Origin: Aerobium sp039839275 | GTDB taxonomy: Bacteria; Pseudomonadota; Alphaproteobacteria; Rhizobiales; Rhizobiaceae | Reading direction: 5' to 3' | NCBI RefSeq assembly: GCF_039839275.1 | Contig: NZ_JBDOQP010000002.1 | Location: 1 to 64,000, forward strand | DNA: 64,000 nucleotides | Shown: piece by piece, positions 1 to 8,489 of the stretch | Position numbering within the stretch: the stretch's first letter is position 1 | Layout of the letters: each line of letters begins with the position of its first letter | Position numbers and translations under genes: made by a program | The notes under the pieces: generated by a model | Database searches by the model: none | Seen by the model: the letters and a program-made list of their open reading frames with translations, nothing else | Told to the model about the DNA's origin: nothing

Positions 1-3000
1 CGCAAGGGCAGCTGTCTCGCGGAACTGCTTGAGCGCTTCTTCCATCTGGTCGCGCTGCCCGAGCGGCGAGGAAGCGGAAAGCCGCATCTCGTCGCGGAAT
101 TCCTTGATCCGGTCGGTGAAGTTCTCCAGCCGGCTGATCGTCGCCTCGATCTCGCGGCGCTGTTCCTCATAGGCAGAGCGCAGGGCCGCTTCCGCATCCT
201 GCACGAGCTGCATCGCATCCTTGCCCGCAACCGTCTCGATCAGGCCAGCCATTGCCGGCCAGGCAGCGGCCAGCATATCGATCTGCTCTTGCGTCAGGTC
301 GGATGTCTCGACGATGTCGGCCAGGGCGAGGTTCAGTTCGCGCAGCGCAAGCCCGCCATCGAGGCCGAGCACCGCCGAATCCTTCAGCCGCTCGTCATAG
401 CGGTCCATCGCACTGACGATTTCGTTGATGAATCCGAAGCCCGACAGATCATTGATCGAGGAATTGAGTTCGTCACGGTAGGCATCGCGCAGCTTGGCCA
501 TGGCGATGTTGAAGTGGTCGGAAATGGCCTGCGACGCCTCTTCCGTCGTCATGCCGAGGTCGGTGAGCAGCGTGAGCATATTTGCCCGGGTGCCGCGCAG
601 TTTCTGTTCGGCTTCCTCCATCGCGGTGAATTCTTCGGCGCCAGACAGCATCGCCAATGCAGTGGCCTGTGCCGCCTTCTGTGCCTTCTCGATGTTATCC
701 GCCAGATTGGCATTCGGGTCGACGGCGGCTTCCGTCACCACGCCCATCTCGTCGATCGCGAGGCCGGCCGCTTCCGCCGCCGTGCGCAGCGCATCGAGGC
801 TGTCATAGAGCATGCCGCCGGTCTTGGTGTAGGCCTGCACCCCAAGGTCGGCGATCTGGTCGCCTAGCGCCTTGTAGCCTTCCAGAATATCGTTCTGGAT
901 CACCAGCGCGCCGGCATCGTTCGAGCCGGGATTGTACTCGGCAGCGAAGCGGTAAATCTCTTCCTCGTCGCCGGCGTTGAACCGATCCTTGCGGTTCTTG
1001 ATCACCGAGGCGAGGTCACCCTCCGCATCCGCAAACAGCCGCGCATCGTTGATGAAGCCGACGAGGCTCTCGCGCATCTTCTCGACAGCATCCATGCCGG
1101 ACATGAACTCGCTGTCTAGGCCAAGGCCGGCCTCCATCGACGCGATCATGCCTTCGAAACCGCGCTCCCAGCGATCGGTCATCCGGTCGAAGAACTCGTC
1201 CTGGGCGGCCGTCAGCTCGTCGACCAGCTCCTGGTTCTTCGCCTTGTTTGCCATGGCGATGGCCTTGGAGAACTCGTCGGCCGTCGACATGACGGTCTTC
1301 TCGAACGTCCCCATGAAGTTGCCGGTCGCAGTCGCGATCAGTTCCGTGATCGCTCCCATCTGCTGCTCGAGTTCCTGCTGCGCCTTCTTCAACTCCTCCT
1401 TCTTCTGCCGGGCCCTGCCGATGAGGCCGCCGATCAGGCCAAGCACAGCGCCGCCGATGATGCCGACAGCGCCAAAACCCGCACCGAGCATTCCGAGGCC
1501 GCCAGAGATGGCCCCGCCGATCGGGTCGCCCGACTGCATGCCGCCAGCAAACGCCCCGACGCCTGCCATGAGGCCCTTCATGTTGCCGCCAAGCAAGTCT
1601 TGCCAGCCACCGCCGCCGGCGTTGGATGCTGTCGCTACGTTGGCGGCCGGCTGCTGCTGACTGAAATCGACCAGGCCACCCTTCACCGCGCCGCGCATCT
1701 CCTGAGGCCCGAGAATACGATCCGCATTCGCGCGGTGGCCGTCCATCTGGTAGTTCCACTTGTCGTTCGCGCTACCCCACGTCCCGCCGTTGGCGGCATC
1801 CGATCGGTTGCCGGTGCCAGGCGAGCCGGTGTTGATGGTGGCGTAAAGTTCTGCGCCGGTCATGCCGGGCTTGAAGCCGCGGTCCTGAAGGTAGCGGACC
1901 ACGGCATCCATCTGCGCGGTGAGGGTCTGGCCGATGGCGGCACCGTATTTGCGCTGCTCCTCCGGCCCGAACTGGATCAGACCAATATGGCGATTGCCAG
2001 CACCGCCGCGGATGTCTGGATCGAACGTGCCGCCTGTTTCAAACGAAATCACCGTGGCCAGATCGTGAGCTGACGTGCCGAGCAAATTGGCGGCACGGCC
2101 GATATTGCCAGCCAGGTCGTCACTGGCGACCGACATTGTTGTTGCCATACGATCAATAGATGCTTCAACGCGAGATGCCGAAGCCTGCTCCATTGCGAAC
2201 CCACGCCCGCCCCCAGCCATGTCCGGCCAGGCCGAAGCGCTACCCCTGCCGGATGTGCCTTTACCCTGCCCGACGCCGGTCATGGCCTCCCAGAGGCGAT
2301 CAAGACCCATCTGGGCAAACTGCTTGCCCATCTGCGCAGCAAGTGAAATCAGCTTGTCGAATGCGTCTCCGCTCGAAGAAAGCACGTCGAGCAGACCGTC
2401 GAAGAAGTTCTTCACCGGGTCCATCGCCTTGGTCAGGCTTTTGCCGGCCCTATTCGTCTCCTCCGTCAGTTCGCGAACGCCGAGTGCCGACGCCATGAAC
2501 ATCTCTTCGATGCGCGCCTCGACCGCAATGCGCTGGATATCCGTCAGCTCGTCGCCAAACCGGCTCATCAGGTCGAGCAGCTCGGCCGCCTCCGCCGCCG
2601 CCGCGTTGCCTGGGAACATTTCTTCCGCCAGGCGATCGGCAAGCGAGAGGAAGCCTTCCATCTCGCGTTTCAGTTCGGCAAGCGCCTCTTCATTCTCCTC
2701 GATCCGCTTCGTGGCGTTCGCGATCGCCTGTTGCTGGATCGCGCCGAAGATCCGCCCCATGAAGTCCGTCTCGCCAATCTCGGCAAGGGTCTCCTGCAGT
2801 TCGGTCCAGCGTGTGTTGAGGTCGCGCACGGCCTGTTCGCCGCCGAGATCCAGCTTGCCAAGAGTTGGCGCCTCGATCTCGCCGATCGTCATGTCGAAGC
2901 CGAGCTGCTCGCCGATGGCGTCGCCTCCCATGAATTCGATCATGTCGTTCATCGCTGCAATGACGATGTTGATGCCGGCGACGGCCTTCTCGACCATCCA

Positions 3001-3948
3001 GTTGATGGCGGTGATGAAGCCGTTTGCCGCGGCCTCGCCTGCAGCGGTGAAGGCCGGAGCCAGAGAATCAACCGCTGCGCGGATCACGTGGAACGTGCCC
3101 GTCAGGTCCCGGATGATGAAGTTGCCGAGATCGCGCGTTGCCTGAATTATGGCGTCCCATGCCGCCATGAACCATGGCGCGATCGCCTGGATTGCCGGCT
3201 GCAGAAGATCGTAGATCGCCGAACCGATCAGTTGCGGAATCGCCCAGGCGACATCACCGAACGACACCATGACGTCGGATGTGGCGTTGATTTCGGTCTG
3301 GATACCCTTCACCGCCAGTGCGGCGACGCCGGCGGCAACGGCAATTGGTCCGAAACGCGTCGCCACGCCGCCGAGAAGTTGCGCTGTGTCCTTCAGGGCC
3401 GCGTTGACGCCCCCCTGCCCCGCATAGAGTTGGGCGATCTGCGGGCCCTGCTGCATGGCAATCATCGCCGGATTCATGCCCAAGGCGGCGGTCTGACCGA
3501 TATCGAACGCCTGATACATCAGGTTTCGGCGACGGAAACGGCTCTCATTGTCGTTTGCCGCTGCGAGGCGGTTTACGGCGATGGTCTGCTGGTCGATCGC
3601 AGCCGTTTCCCGGTTGATGGCCGCCGTCGCGAGCCCGTGTCGCTCAGCCGCCATGGAGAGCAGCTCGAGACGACGCTGCTGGCTGACGATGCCCTGCGCC
3701 TGCGCTGTCATCAGATCCCGTTCGATGCGCACCATCTGCTGCTGCGAGCGCCAAGCGGCATCGTAGCGCCGTTGGATTGAATTCAACCGCGATTCCGCAC
3801 TCTGGGTCGCGCGCTCTTGGCGCTGCGCGGCCACCGCGACGCCGTCCATGCTGCCAGCGAGCGCGCGCGCATCCTGCGCGGCTTCCTTGACCCCGCGCGT
3901 TGTGGCCTCGATCGTCAGCCGGCGCTTCACGTCCTGCATGGTTGCCAT
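1..3948 (-). CDS. Tail tape measure protein with embedded lysozyme-like domain (partial, C-terminus off window)
   Basis: Sets tail length and is threaded through the tail tube. The first 1316 residues are visible and the frame is still open at position 1. The ATG ends at 3948, 6 nt after the preceding gene. Residues ~10-150 are rich in Gln, Arg and Ala and probably coiled coil. Residues ~625-740 resemble a lysozyme/transglycosylase domain: E637 lies in ISFETGGTFDP, followed by GLIQFGP and a Trp/Asn-rich stretch. Residues ~793-848 form a Gly-rich hydrophobic segment that could enter the host membrane. The rest is mainly charged helix. Size, composition and position after the tail chaperones make the call firm. 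The lytic activity is inferred from the motif only. Confidence 0.92.
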   Translation of the reverse strand, partial: MATMQDVKRRLTIEATTRGVKEAAQDARALAGSMDGVAVAAQRQERATQSAESRLNSIQRRYDAAWRSQQQMVRIERDLMTAQAQGIVSQQRRLELLSMAAERHGLATAAINRETAAIDQQTIAVNRLAAANDNESRFRRRNLMYQAFDIGQTAALGMNPAMIAMQQGPQIAQLYAGQGGVNAALKDTAQLLGGVATRFGPIAVAAGVAALAVKGIQTEINATSDVMVSFGDVAWAIPQLIGSAIYDLLQPAIQAIAPWFMAAWDAIIQATRDLGNFIIRDLTGTFHVIRAAVDSLAPAFTAAGEAAANGFITAINWMVEKAVAGINIVIAAMNDMIEFMGGDAIGEQLGFDMTIGEIEAPTLGKLDLGGEQAVRDLNTRWTELQETLAEIGETDFMGRIFGAIQQQAIANATKRIEENEEALAELKREMEGFLSLADRLAEEMFPGNAAAAEAAELLDLMSRFGDELTDIQRIAVEARIEEMFMASALGVRELTEETNRAGKSLTKAMDPVKNFFDGLLDVLSSSGDAFDKLISLAAQMGKQFAQMGLDRLWEAMTGVGQGKGTSGRGSASAWPDMAGGGRGFAMEQASASRVEASIDRMATTMSVASDDLAGNIGRAANLLGTSAHDLATVISFETGGTFDPDIRGGAGNRHIGLIQFGPEEQRKYGAAIGQTLTAQMDAVVRYLQDRGFKPGMTGAELYATINTGSPGTGNRSDAANGGTWGSANDKWNYQMDGHRANADRILGPQEMRGAVKGGLVDFSQQQPAANVATASNAGGGGWQDLLGGNMKGLMAGVGAFAGGMQSGDPIGGAISGGLGMLGAGFGAVGIIGGAVLGLIGGLIGRARQKKEELKKAQQELEQQMGAITELIATATGNFMGTFEKTVMSTADEFSKAIAMANKAKNQELVDELTAAQDEFFDRMTDRWERGFEGMIASMEAGLGLDSEFMSGMDAVEKMRESLVGFINDARLFADAEGDLASVIKNRKDRFNAGDEEEIYRFAAEYNPGSNDAGALVIQNDILEGYKALGDQIADLGVQAYTKTGGMLYDSLDALRTAAEAAGLAIDEMGVVTEAAVDPNANLADNIEKAQKAAQATALAMLSGAEEFTAMEEAEQKLRGTRANMLTLLTDLGMTTEEASQAISDHFNIAMAKLRDAYRDELNSSINDLSGFGFINEIVSAMDRYDERLKDSAVLGLDGGLALRELNLALADIVETSDLTQEQIDMLAAAWPAMAGLIETVAGKDAMQLVQDAEAALRSAYEEQRREIEATISRLENFTDRIKEFRDEMRLSASSPLGQRDQMEEALKQFRETAALA

Positions 3949-3954
3949 TGCGCG

Positions 3955-4659
3955 TCAGCCCAGATTCACGGTGATGGTTGGAAAACGCACCTTGGAAACG
4001 TTGTGCGCACGGCTGCCGCCGGAAGGTAAAAAGCGCCCGGCGCGGTTCCGGCGCTTCAACACGGGCGCCGCCAGACCCGGGTTCACCTGCATGCCGTCAA
4101 CGATGCCGCGAAAGGTGAACCCGATCTTCGCCACGTTGCCGAACCGCGCCCGAGCGTCCTTCGCAGTGCGCTGGTAGATCCGGTTCGGGACGGAGACCAG
4201 AAAGTCACGGCCGGACTGTGTCTTGCCGATCTCCAGCCGGCGGCTGTAAGGCACCATATTGGTGAAGGAGTATTCTTCCGCCACCGGCATCTCGCCGCCC
4301 AAGGCGATTTCACGCCCGTCAGCGAACAGCCGGTGCCCAGCGATATAATCGCCCGAACGCTTCGGGGAACGCTCGATCAGCGCAGCAAGAATCCACCGCA
4401 GCACATCGCCGACCAGCTCGAATTCAAAAACGATCAGGCCGCGATCCGGATTGACGCTGTCGAGCGGCGCGCCGGGCCGGCCATCGACAAACTGGTCGTA
4501 GGGCGTCTCTGTGCCAAGCGCCTTCCGGTTGCTTTCCCGCGCATCCGCCAGGGCAGCGCGCGCGAAGTCGGCGACGGCTTTTGATCGCGCCTCCGGCGAC
4601 AGCATCTCGGATACCGTCACCGAGACCCACTGGTCCAGCGGCTCGATCTTGACCTTCAT
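3955..4659 (-). CDS. Phage tail-region protein, function unknown
   Basis: A 234-residue protein between the tail chaperones and the tape measure. Contains the stretches QFVDGRPGAPLDSVNPD and LIERSPKRSGDYI, a pattern I associate with small virion proteins of rhizobial and other alphaproteobacterial prophages, where a conserved 'VDGRPG' block precedes a 'SP.RSG.Y' block. The C-terminal 50 residues are basic. The ATG at 4659 lies 1 nt after the stop of the chaperone T frame (4661), so the genes are translationally coupled. It could be a tail completion or tail-tip adaptor protein. Order alone cannot decide this. Confidence 0.6.
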   Translation of the reverse strand: MKVKIEPLDQWVSVTVSEMLSPEARSKAVADFARAALADARESNRKALGTETPYDQFVDGRPGAPLDSVNPDRGLIVFEFELVGDVLRWILAALIERSPKRSGDYIAGHRLFADGREIALGGEMPVAEEYSFTNMVPYSRRLEIGKTQSGRDFLVSVPNRIYQRTAKDARARFGNVAKIGFTFRGIVDGMQVNPGLAAPVLKRRNRAGRFLPSGGSRAHNVSKVRFPTITVNLG

Positions 4660-4660
4660 G

Positions 4661-5493
4661 TCACCGACCTCGCTTTGCGGGTTTTGGCGCGGGTTTCGCC
4701 TTCGCCTCTTCCGACGCGATGCGCGCCTGCAGGTTCGACAGCCGCACGATCAGCCGCGCTTCCCATGGCTCGATTGCCTCGCTGGTCATGTCACGCCAGG
4801 CCTGCAAGTCGCGCCAACCGATCATCGGCGGACCAAATCCGCCACCCGGCGCCCCGGAATGGATCTCGACGAACCACGCCCACACATGCGCCAGAAGCAC
4901 GGGAAACGGCGGACCGGACGCTTCAGCCTCGACCCGCTTGCGCTTCTTGCCCGGCAGGCCGGCGCGGATGCGCTCGGCTGCCTCGTTGTGTTCGGCGACG
5001 CTCGCCCCGTCGCTCAGCTTGCGGGCGTTTCGGAACTCGTGCTCTGCGTAGGCGATGAGCTCTTCGACCCACGCGTCATGAAGTTTCCCGCGTTCGATGC
5101 CTCGGCGAACACCTGCACGAACAGCCAGCTCATGCCGGGTTCACTGTAGAGCTCGAGCGCGTTTGCCGGCGTGCATTCGACGTCGAGCACTTCACACGTT
5201 GTGGGATCGACGAGGTGCCAACCCTTCGTCAGCTTGGCCAGCTTCTGCTGGTTTTCCTCGCGCTGGTCGATGTCGTCCGGCATCCCGGTACGGCTCTTTC
5301 GGGCGGCCCTGAAGGCGCGCTTGCGGGCGTCAGTGTCGAAGGCGCGCGCGGCGTCGCTGTCCATTGACAGGACATCGATATAGGCTGGATTGCCATGCTT
5401 GTCGGAAAGGATGGCGTCGCTGATCGGGTCGATGATCTCGACGCGATACGTATCGGAAACTTTGGCGGCCAGGCCGCCGAATTTGCTGGTCAT
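4661..5493 (-). CDS. Tail assembly chaperone GT fusion made by -1 frameshift
   Basis: Predicted extended product of the chaperone gene, 277 residues: 137 from the zero frame through N137, then 140 from the -1 frame. The downstream frame (5083 to 4661) encodes an Ala/Glu-rich helix, then FPVLLAHVWAWF, IGWRDLQAWRDM and PWEARLIVRLSNL. This resembles the T domain of tail chaperones that contacts the tape measure protein. The downstream frame has no properly spaced start of its own near its beginning; the first usable codon is a GTG at 4900 without a good ribosome site. Fusion by slippage at 5083-5089 is therefore the most economical reading. The GT form binds tape measure and recruits tube subunits in lambda-like phages. 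Confidence 0.82.
5014..5493 (-). CDS. Tail assembly chaperone, short (G-type) form
   Basis: Zero-frame product of 159 residues. Start chosen at the ATG ending at 5493 because AGAGG lies about 10 nt upstream; the open frame extends further up but has no ribosome site. The N-terminal part is soluble and acidic, and the stretch PGMSWLFVQVFAEASNAGNF near residues 120-138 is the kind of motif found near the end of G-type chaperones. After the slippery site the zero frame turns into a Ser/Thr-rich tail of 22 residues and stops. It lies between the tube gene and the tape measure gene, the standard chaperone position in siphophages. Normally this short form is made in large excess over the GT form. 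Confidence 0.85.
   Translation of the reverse strand: MTSKFGGLAAKVSDTYRVEIIDPISDAILSDKHGNPAYIDVLSMDSDAARAFDTDARKRAFRAARKSRTGMPDDIDQREENQQKLAKLTKGWHLVDPTTCEVLDVECTPANALELYSEPGMSWLFVQVFAEASNAGNFMTRGSKSSSPTQSTSSETPAS
5083..5089 (-). promoter_or_regulatory. -1 ribosomal frameshift slippery heptamer GGGAAAC
   Basis: On the minus strand the heptamer reads G GGA AAC in the zero frame, with GGA as codon 136 and AAC as codon 137 of the chaperone gene. It fits X XXY YYZ exactly. Slipping back one base puts the ribosome on CTT CAT GAC and into a frame open for 140 codons. Lambda G/T uses the near-identical GGGAAAG. No stimulatory hairpin was identified. Confidence 0.85.
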
Positions 5494-5614
5494 GTTGGTT
5501 TTCCTCTGTCGGAAGGGTGGCGGACGGCACCGACATGCCGCCCGCCTGTTCGCGAACATCCAGCCCGAGAGCCCCCCGGACCGGATCTCTGCCCGCCTGT
5601 CGGGACGGATGGGC

Positions 5615-6865
5615 TTAGGTGACCTGGGTGTCGAAGATCTGGATCGTGGTGTTCTCGATCCCGGGCGTCGACGCTTCCATCTTCAGCGCCTGGAACGGCA
5701 GCGTGATCGATTGCCCCGCCTCGCCCTGGGTCGGAAGGTCGGCGCCACCCAGCTTGATGCGCGGCAGGTAGATCGTCATCGCCTGCGCGGCCGCCGCATT
5801 CGACGCGGTCAGGAAGAACAGCACCTCGATTTCGTCTTCGTCGATGAAGGCGTCGATGAGATCCGGGTTCTCGAAAAACGCCGTCATCTGCCCGGTCACA
5901 TTGGCACGTCCAAGGAAGATTTCCGGCACCAGGTCGGAACCCACGACCGCCTCGCCCGACGGCGACAATTCCATCTGGATGTTGGTGCCCGTCACCACGG
6001 CGACTGTGTTCCCCCCGATGCGCAACAGCCCGTTCACCGCGGCGAGGATGCCCGTCGTGGTCACGGCCGTCGGAGAGGTGAAGAACGGCGCGGCGCTGTC
6101 TTCCAGCACCTGCATGTTGCGACCCATCATCGTGAAGTCGACGGTCGACATGCCGGTGGCGGGAAGCTGCACGTTGAAGCCGCCGACGCGGCATTCGGTA
6201 AACAGCCGCGCCACGTCGACATCTTCGTTGTAGATCTCGATGGCGACCTTGCGGCTGACATGCCCGCTCGACGGCACGATGAGCTGCCGTCCGACGGTCG
6301 TGATCTCGAATTCACTGTCGGCGGTATGCGTCGTCGGCGCTGGGTAGACGGTGAGCTCGCGGTTGCTGGTGCCGCCGAAACCGAGGATGACGAAGTTGCG
6401 GCCGTTGTTCGCCGCTTCCGAAAGCCCCGTGAAACGGATCACCATGCCGACGCGAAAGCCCTCGCTGACGGGGTCACCGCCGGTGAAAGTGAATTTCGAC
6501 GTCGCATTGTCGGCCGCGCAGGTCGTGTAATCGGTTTCGTCGCCGGCAACCACGGCCGATGACCACGTCCCGCGGCAGACCGCCTCGAAGAAATCCGCAT
6601 AGGTCAGCGGCGACAGCTCGCCATTGATGCCGCCCTGCACGCGCTTTGTGCCATGCCGGAAGTCGGCGATCTGCCGGTCGGTCCGGATCTCGCCCGACTG
6701 GTAGGTATCCTTCGACAGAGACAGCGAGGAGGAGACACGGCGCAGCACCTGCGCATCGGACGCGCCAGGGTCGGTAGCCGCCACAGGCTCGACGCCAGGC
6801 GTGATGGTCGGATCGGTGTAGAACTTGTAGGTGATGCGTGCAGAGACGCCCTCGGCAAGAGGCAT
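5615..6865 (-). CDS. Major tail tube protein
   Basis: 416-residue protein upstream of the chaperone pair and downstream of the tail terminator, the usual tube position. The ATG at 6865 is preceded by GGAGAAAGACC. It is beta-rich, starts with MPLAEGVSARITYKFY and has conserved-looking blocks such as RQIADFRHGTKRVQGGINGELSP and GECRVG-type loops. The first half resembles tube proteins with an inserted beta domain (residues ~115-190, containing the GVGMVIRF-like strand). Multiple copies stack into the tube through which DNA is ejected. The 120-nt gap to the chaperone gene contains a 12-bp perfect palindrome (5547-5558) of unknown role. Confidence 0.82.
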   Translation of the reverse strand: MPLAEGVSARITYKFYTDPTITPGVEPVAATDPGASDAQVLRRVSSSLSLSKDTYQSGEIRTDRQIADFRHGTKRVQGGINGELSPLTYADFFEAVCRGTWSSAVVAGDETDYTTCAADNATSKFTFTGGDPVSEGFRVGMVIRFTGLSEAANNGRNFVILGFGGTSNRELTVYPAPTTHTADSEFEITTVGRQLIVPSSGHVSRKVAIEIYNEDVDVARLFTECRVGGFNVQLPATGMSTVDFTMMGRNMQVLEDSAAPFFTSPTAVTTTGILAAVNGLLRIGGNTVAVVTGTNIQMELSPSGEAVVGSDLVPEIFLGRANVTGQMTAFFENPDLIDAFIDEDEIEVLFFLTASNAAAAQAMTIYLPRIKLGGADLPTQGEAGQSITLPFQALKMEASTPGIENTTIQIFDTQVT

Positions 6866-6920
6866 GGTCTTTCTCCATCAGGTTTGGAAAATGCGCTTGC
6901 CCAAGGCGCACAGGGGCGAT

Positions 6921-7382
6921 TCAACCGGTCTGGTCGAAATGCAGGCTCACTTCACAGGCGGCCCAGAAATATTGACCGACTTCCGAGGTTAGACCCGGCG
7001 GCGTCAGCATCGCGCCGTCGCCGCCGGGTATCACCGTCGCCTCGAAACACGAGATGTGTTCGTCCCGATGAGAGCGCAGGAGCGCTGCAATCTGTTCGGC
7101 GATCGCCTCAGCATCGTCGAGCCCCCAGCTCTTCGGCACGAAGACGTAGCTTTCGACGATCGCGCTGTTGCGGTGCAGATTGGCACCGCGCCCGCCGCCA
7201 TAGCCGGCGATCATGCCGCCCTCGACGAGAAACGCCGTATAGACGAAGGGTGCCGGCGTTTCCGGCAGCGGCCCGCCATCCTCGTTTTGCCAGCGCAGCG
7301 GCACGGGCGAACCCTGGAAGGCGACATTGCCGCCCTCGATCCGAGCCCGCACGGCCTGCCGCGCCTGCGTCGTCGTCGTCAT
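6921..7382 (-). CDS. Tail terminator protein
   Basis: 153 residues, beginning MTTTTQARQAVRARIEGG. The combination of an N-terminal helix, a central strand carrying FVYTAFLVEGG, a helix (DDAEAIAEQIAALLR) and a C-terminal strand is typical of tail terminators, which cap the tube after it reaches its length and join it to the head. It lies immediately before the tube gene. Its ATG overlaps the stop of the preceding gene (ATGA), so the two are translated together. The assignment rests on fold-like pattern and order; I cannot confirm a family match. Confidence 0.65.
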   Translation of the reverse strand: MTTTTQARQAVRARIEGGNVAFQGSPVPLRWQNEDGGPLPETPAPFVYTAFLVEGGMIAGYGGGRGANLHRNSAIVESYVFVPKSWGLDDAEAIAEQIAALLRSHRDEHISCFEATVIPGGDGAMLTPPGLTSEVGQYFWAACEVSLHFDQTG

Positions 7383-7699
7383 GTGCGCTTCGGTGCCGCG
7401 CGCTTGGCCCGCCCGCGGGCGATCTTCACCGGCCCAGACTTCGGCAGTGGATCGAGTGCCGGCAGCGCGGCGCGCTCCGCCTCGCTCAGATCCAGCGGCG
7501 CGCCGATGACCGCTTCATCTTCATCGCGCGCGACAGGCTCGCCATCCTCCGTCACCAGCGAAAGCGGCTCGAGCTTCCCTTCCGCCTCGAAACGTGCCGC
7601 GTCCGCAGCAGGGAAGGGGTATGACCTGCCGGCCTTCAGCCGGTTCACATGGATGCCGTCGGCGGCATAGTCGAAAGCCTCGATCACCTTGCGTTTCAT
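7379..7699 (-). CDS. Small phage protein of the head-tail joining region
   Basis: 106 residues, beginning MKRKVIEAFDYAADGIHVNRL. The N-terminal 45 residues look folded, with KAGRSYPFPAADAARFEAEGKLEPL resembling a short beta-loop domain common in virion genes. The C-terminus is very basic (KIARGRAKRAAPKR). It follows the head closure gene by 1 nt and overlaps the tail terminator by 4 nt. No function can be assigned. By position it could be a minor neck protein or a tail-terminator partner. Confidence 0.55.
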   Translation of the reverse strand: MKRKVIEAFDYAADGIHVNRLKAGRSYPFPAADAARFEAEGKLEPLSLVTEDGEPVARDEDEAVIGAPLDLSEAERAALPALDPLPKSGPVKIARGRAKRAAPKRT

Positions 7700-7700
7700 G

Positions 7701-8054
7701 TCAGCCTCTCACTTGCAGTTCATAGGCGATCAGCACGCCGGCCACCCGCCGCGTGTTGTCGTCCGGTGCCTCGATGTTGAGTTCCCTGCCCCGCACCACC
7801 ACCTTGTCGCCCTTGCGCAGATCCAGCGGCACCTGCGCGGCGATCAGGTCCTCGGCCAGCACGATCAGCTTGCGGTCGCCCTGCACGATCGGCCCGACGA
7901 GCTCGTCCGGCTCATAATCGACCACGCGCGCCCGCACATCAGCATCGAAGCGCGGACGGTTCGGCCCATTGCCGGTATAGCGCCGGATCGTCACGATCTC
8001 GCCGACCGCGTCCATTGACCGCCGATAGTCGGCCTTGATCTGCTCGGGTGTCAT
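7701..8054 (-). CDS. Head closure / head-tail connector protein (probable)
   Basis: 117 residues from the ATG at 8054, which overlaps the previous stop as ATGA; earlier in-frame starts lie inside the previous gene and are rejected. The sequence has a helix (MTPEQIKADYRRSMDAVGE) and then an all-beta part with VIVLAEDLIAAQVPLDLRKGDKVVV-like strands. This size and layout resemble phage head closure proteins, small beta barrels that seal the portal. The order connector, this gene, terminator, tube supports the neck role. Confidence 0.6.
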   Translation of the reverse strand: MTPEQIKADYRRSMDAVGEIVTIRRYTGNGPNRPRFDADVRARVVDYEPDELVGPIVQGDRKLIVLAEDLIAAQVPLDLRKGDKVVVRGRELNIEAPDDNTRRVAGVLIAYELQVRG

Positions 8055-8488
8055 CGCACTGCGGCCCGGATGCTGATCGTGGTGTTGCCGCCATAGGTGC
8101 CGACCGACGTCACCTTGCACCGCAGACGATCACCGAGAACACCGTCGAGCTTGCCTTCGGCGCCCAGCGCCGCAACTGCCGCCGGCGCTGCCGCCGCGCT
8201 CGCGGACACATTCGCCACTTTCTTGGCATTTGCCGTCGTGAAGTCGAATCGGCAGACATCGATCCACGATGCACCCTGGTCGAGGGACGTCTGCATCACG
8301 GCCGCAACAGACGTACCGCCCGAGCCATACACGAAGCTCGCCTGCAATGAGACGCCCTGCATGCCGTCGAGCCGGTCGATCATCGCCTGCGCCGCGCCCG
8401 CGGCGGAAGAGCCGGTCGTGATCACGAGATCCGTTGCGGCGACAGTGATCGCCGCGTCGCCGAGGTTGAAAACGCCATTGTTGCTCAT
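8051..8488 (-). CDS. Phage virion protein, probable beta-sandwich, function unknown
   Basis: 145 residues from the ATG at 8488, one base after the preceding stop. The sequence is rich in Ala, Thr, Gly and Val, with alternating strands such as ITVAATDLVITTG and VSLQASFVYGSGG and a block QTSLDQGASWIDVCRFDF. This last pattern (imposed signal, then 'ASWIDV..FDFTTA') occurs in small structural proteins of alphaproteobacterial phages. It lies between the adaptor and head closure genes. It could decorate the capsid or neck. No enzyme motif is visible. Confidence 0.5.
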   Translation of the reverse strand: MSNNGVFNLGDAAITVAATDLVITTGSSAAGAAQAMIDRLDGMQGVSLQASFVYGSGGTSVAAVMQTSLDQGASWIDVCRFDFTTANAKKVANVSASAAAAPAAVAALGAEGKLDGVLGDRLRCKVTSVGTYGGNTTISIRAAVR

Positions 8489-8489
8489 G

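Noticed and set aside
2075..3780. Long plus-strand open frames opposite the tape measure gene
   Set aside because: Composition is Ser/Arg/Ala-rich antisense of a GC-rich gene; no ribosome site; minus-strand frame encodes the clear tape measure protein.
5547..5558. Palindrome TGTTCGCGAACA as a LexA box
   Set aside because: Alphaproteobacterial LexA sites are GTTC direct repeats with 7-base spacing; this is an inverted repeat within a late operon gap, so the SOS interpretation is not supported.
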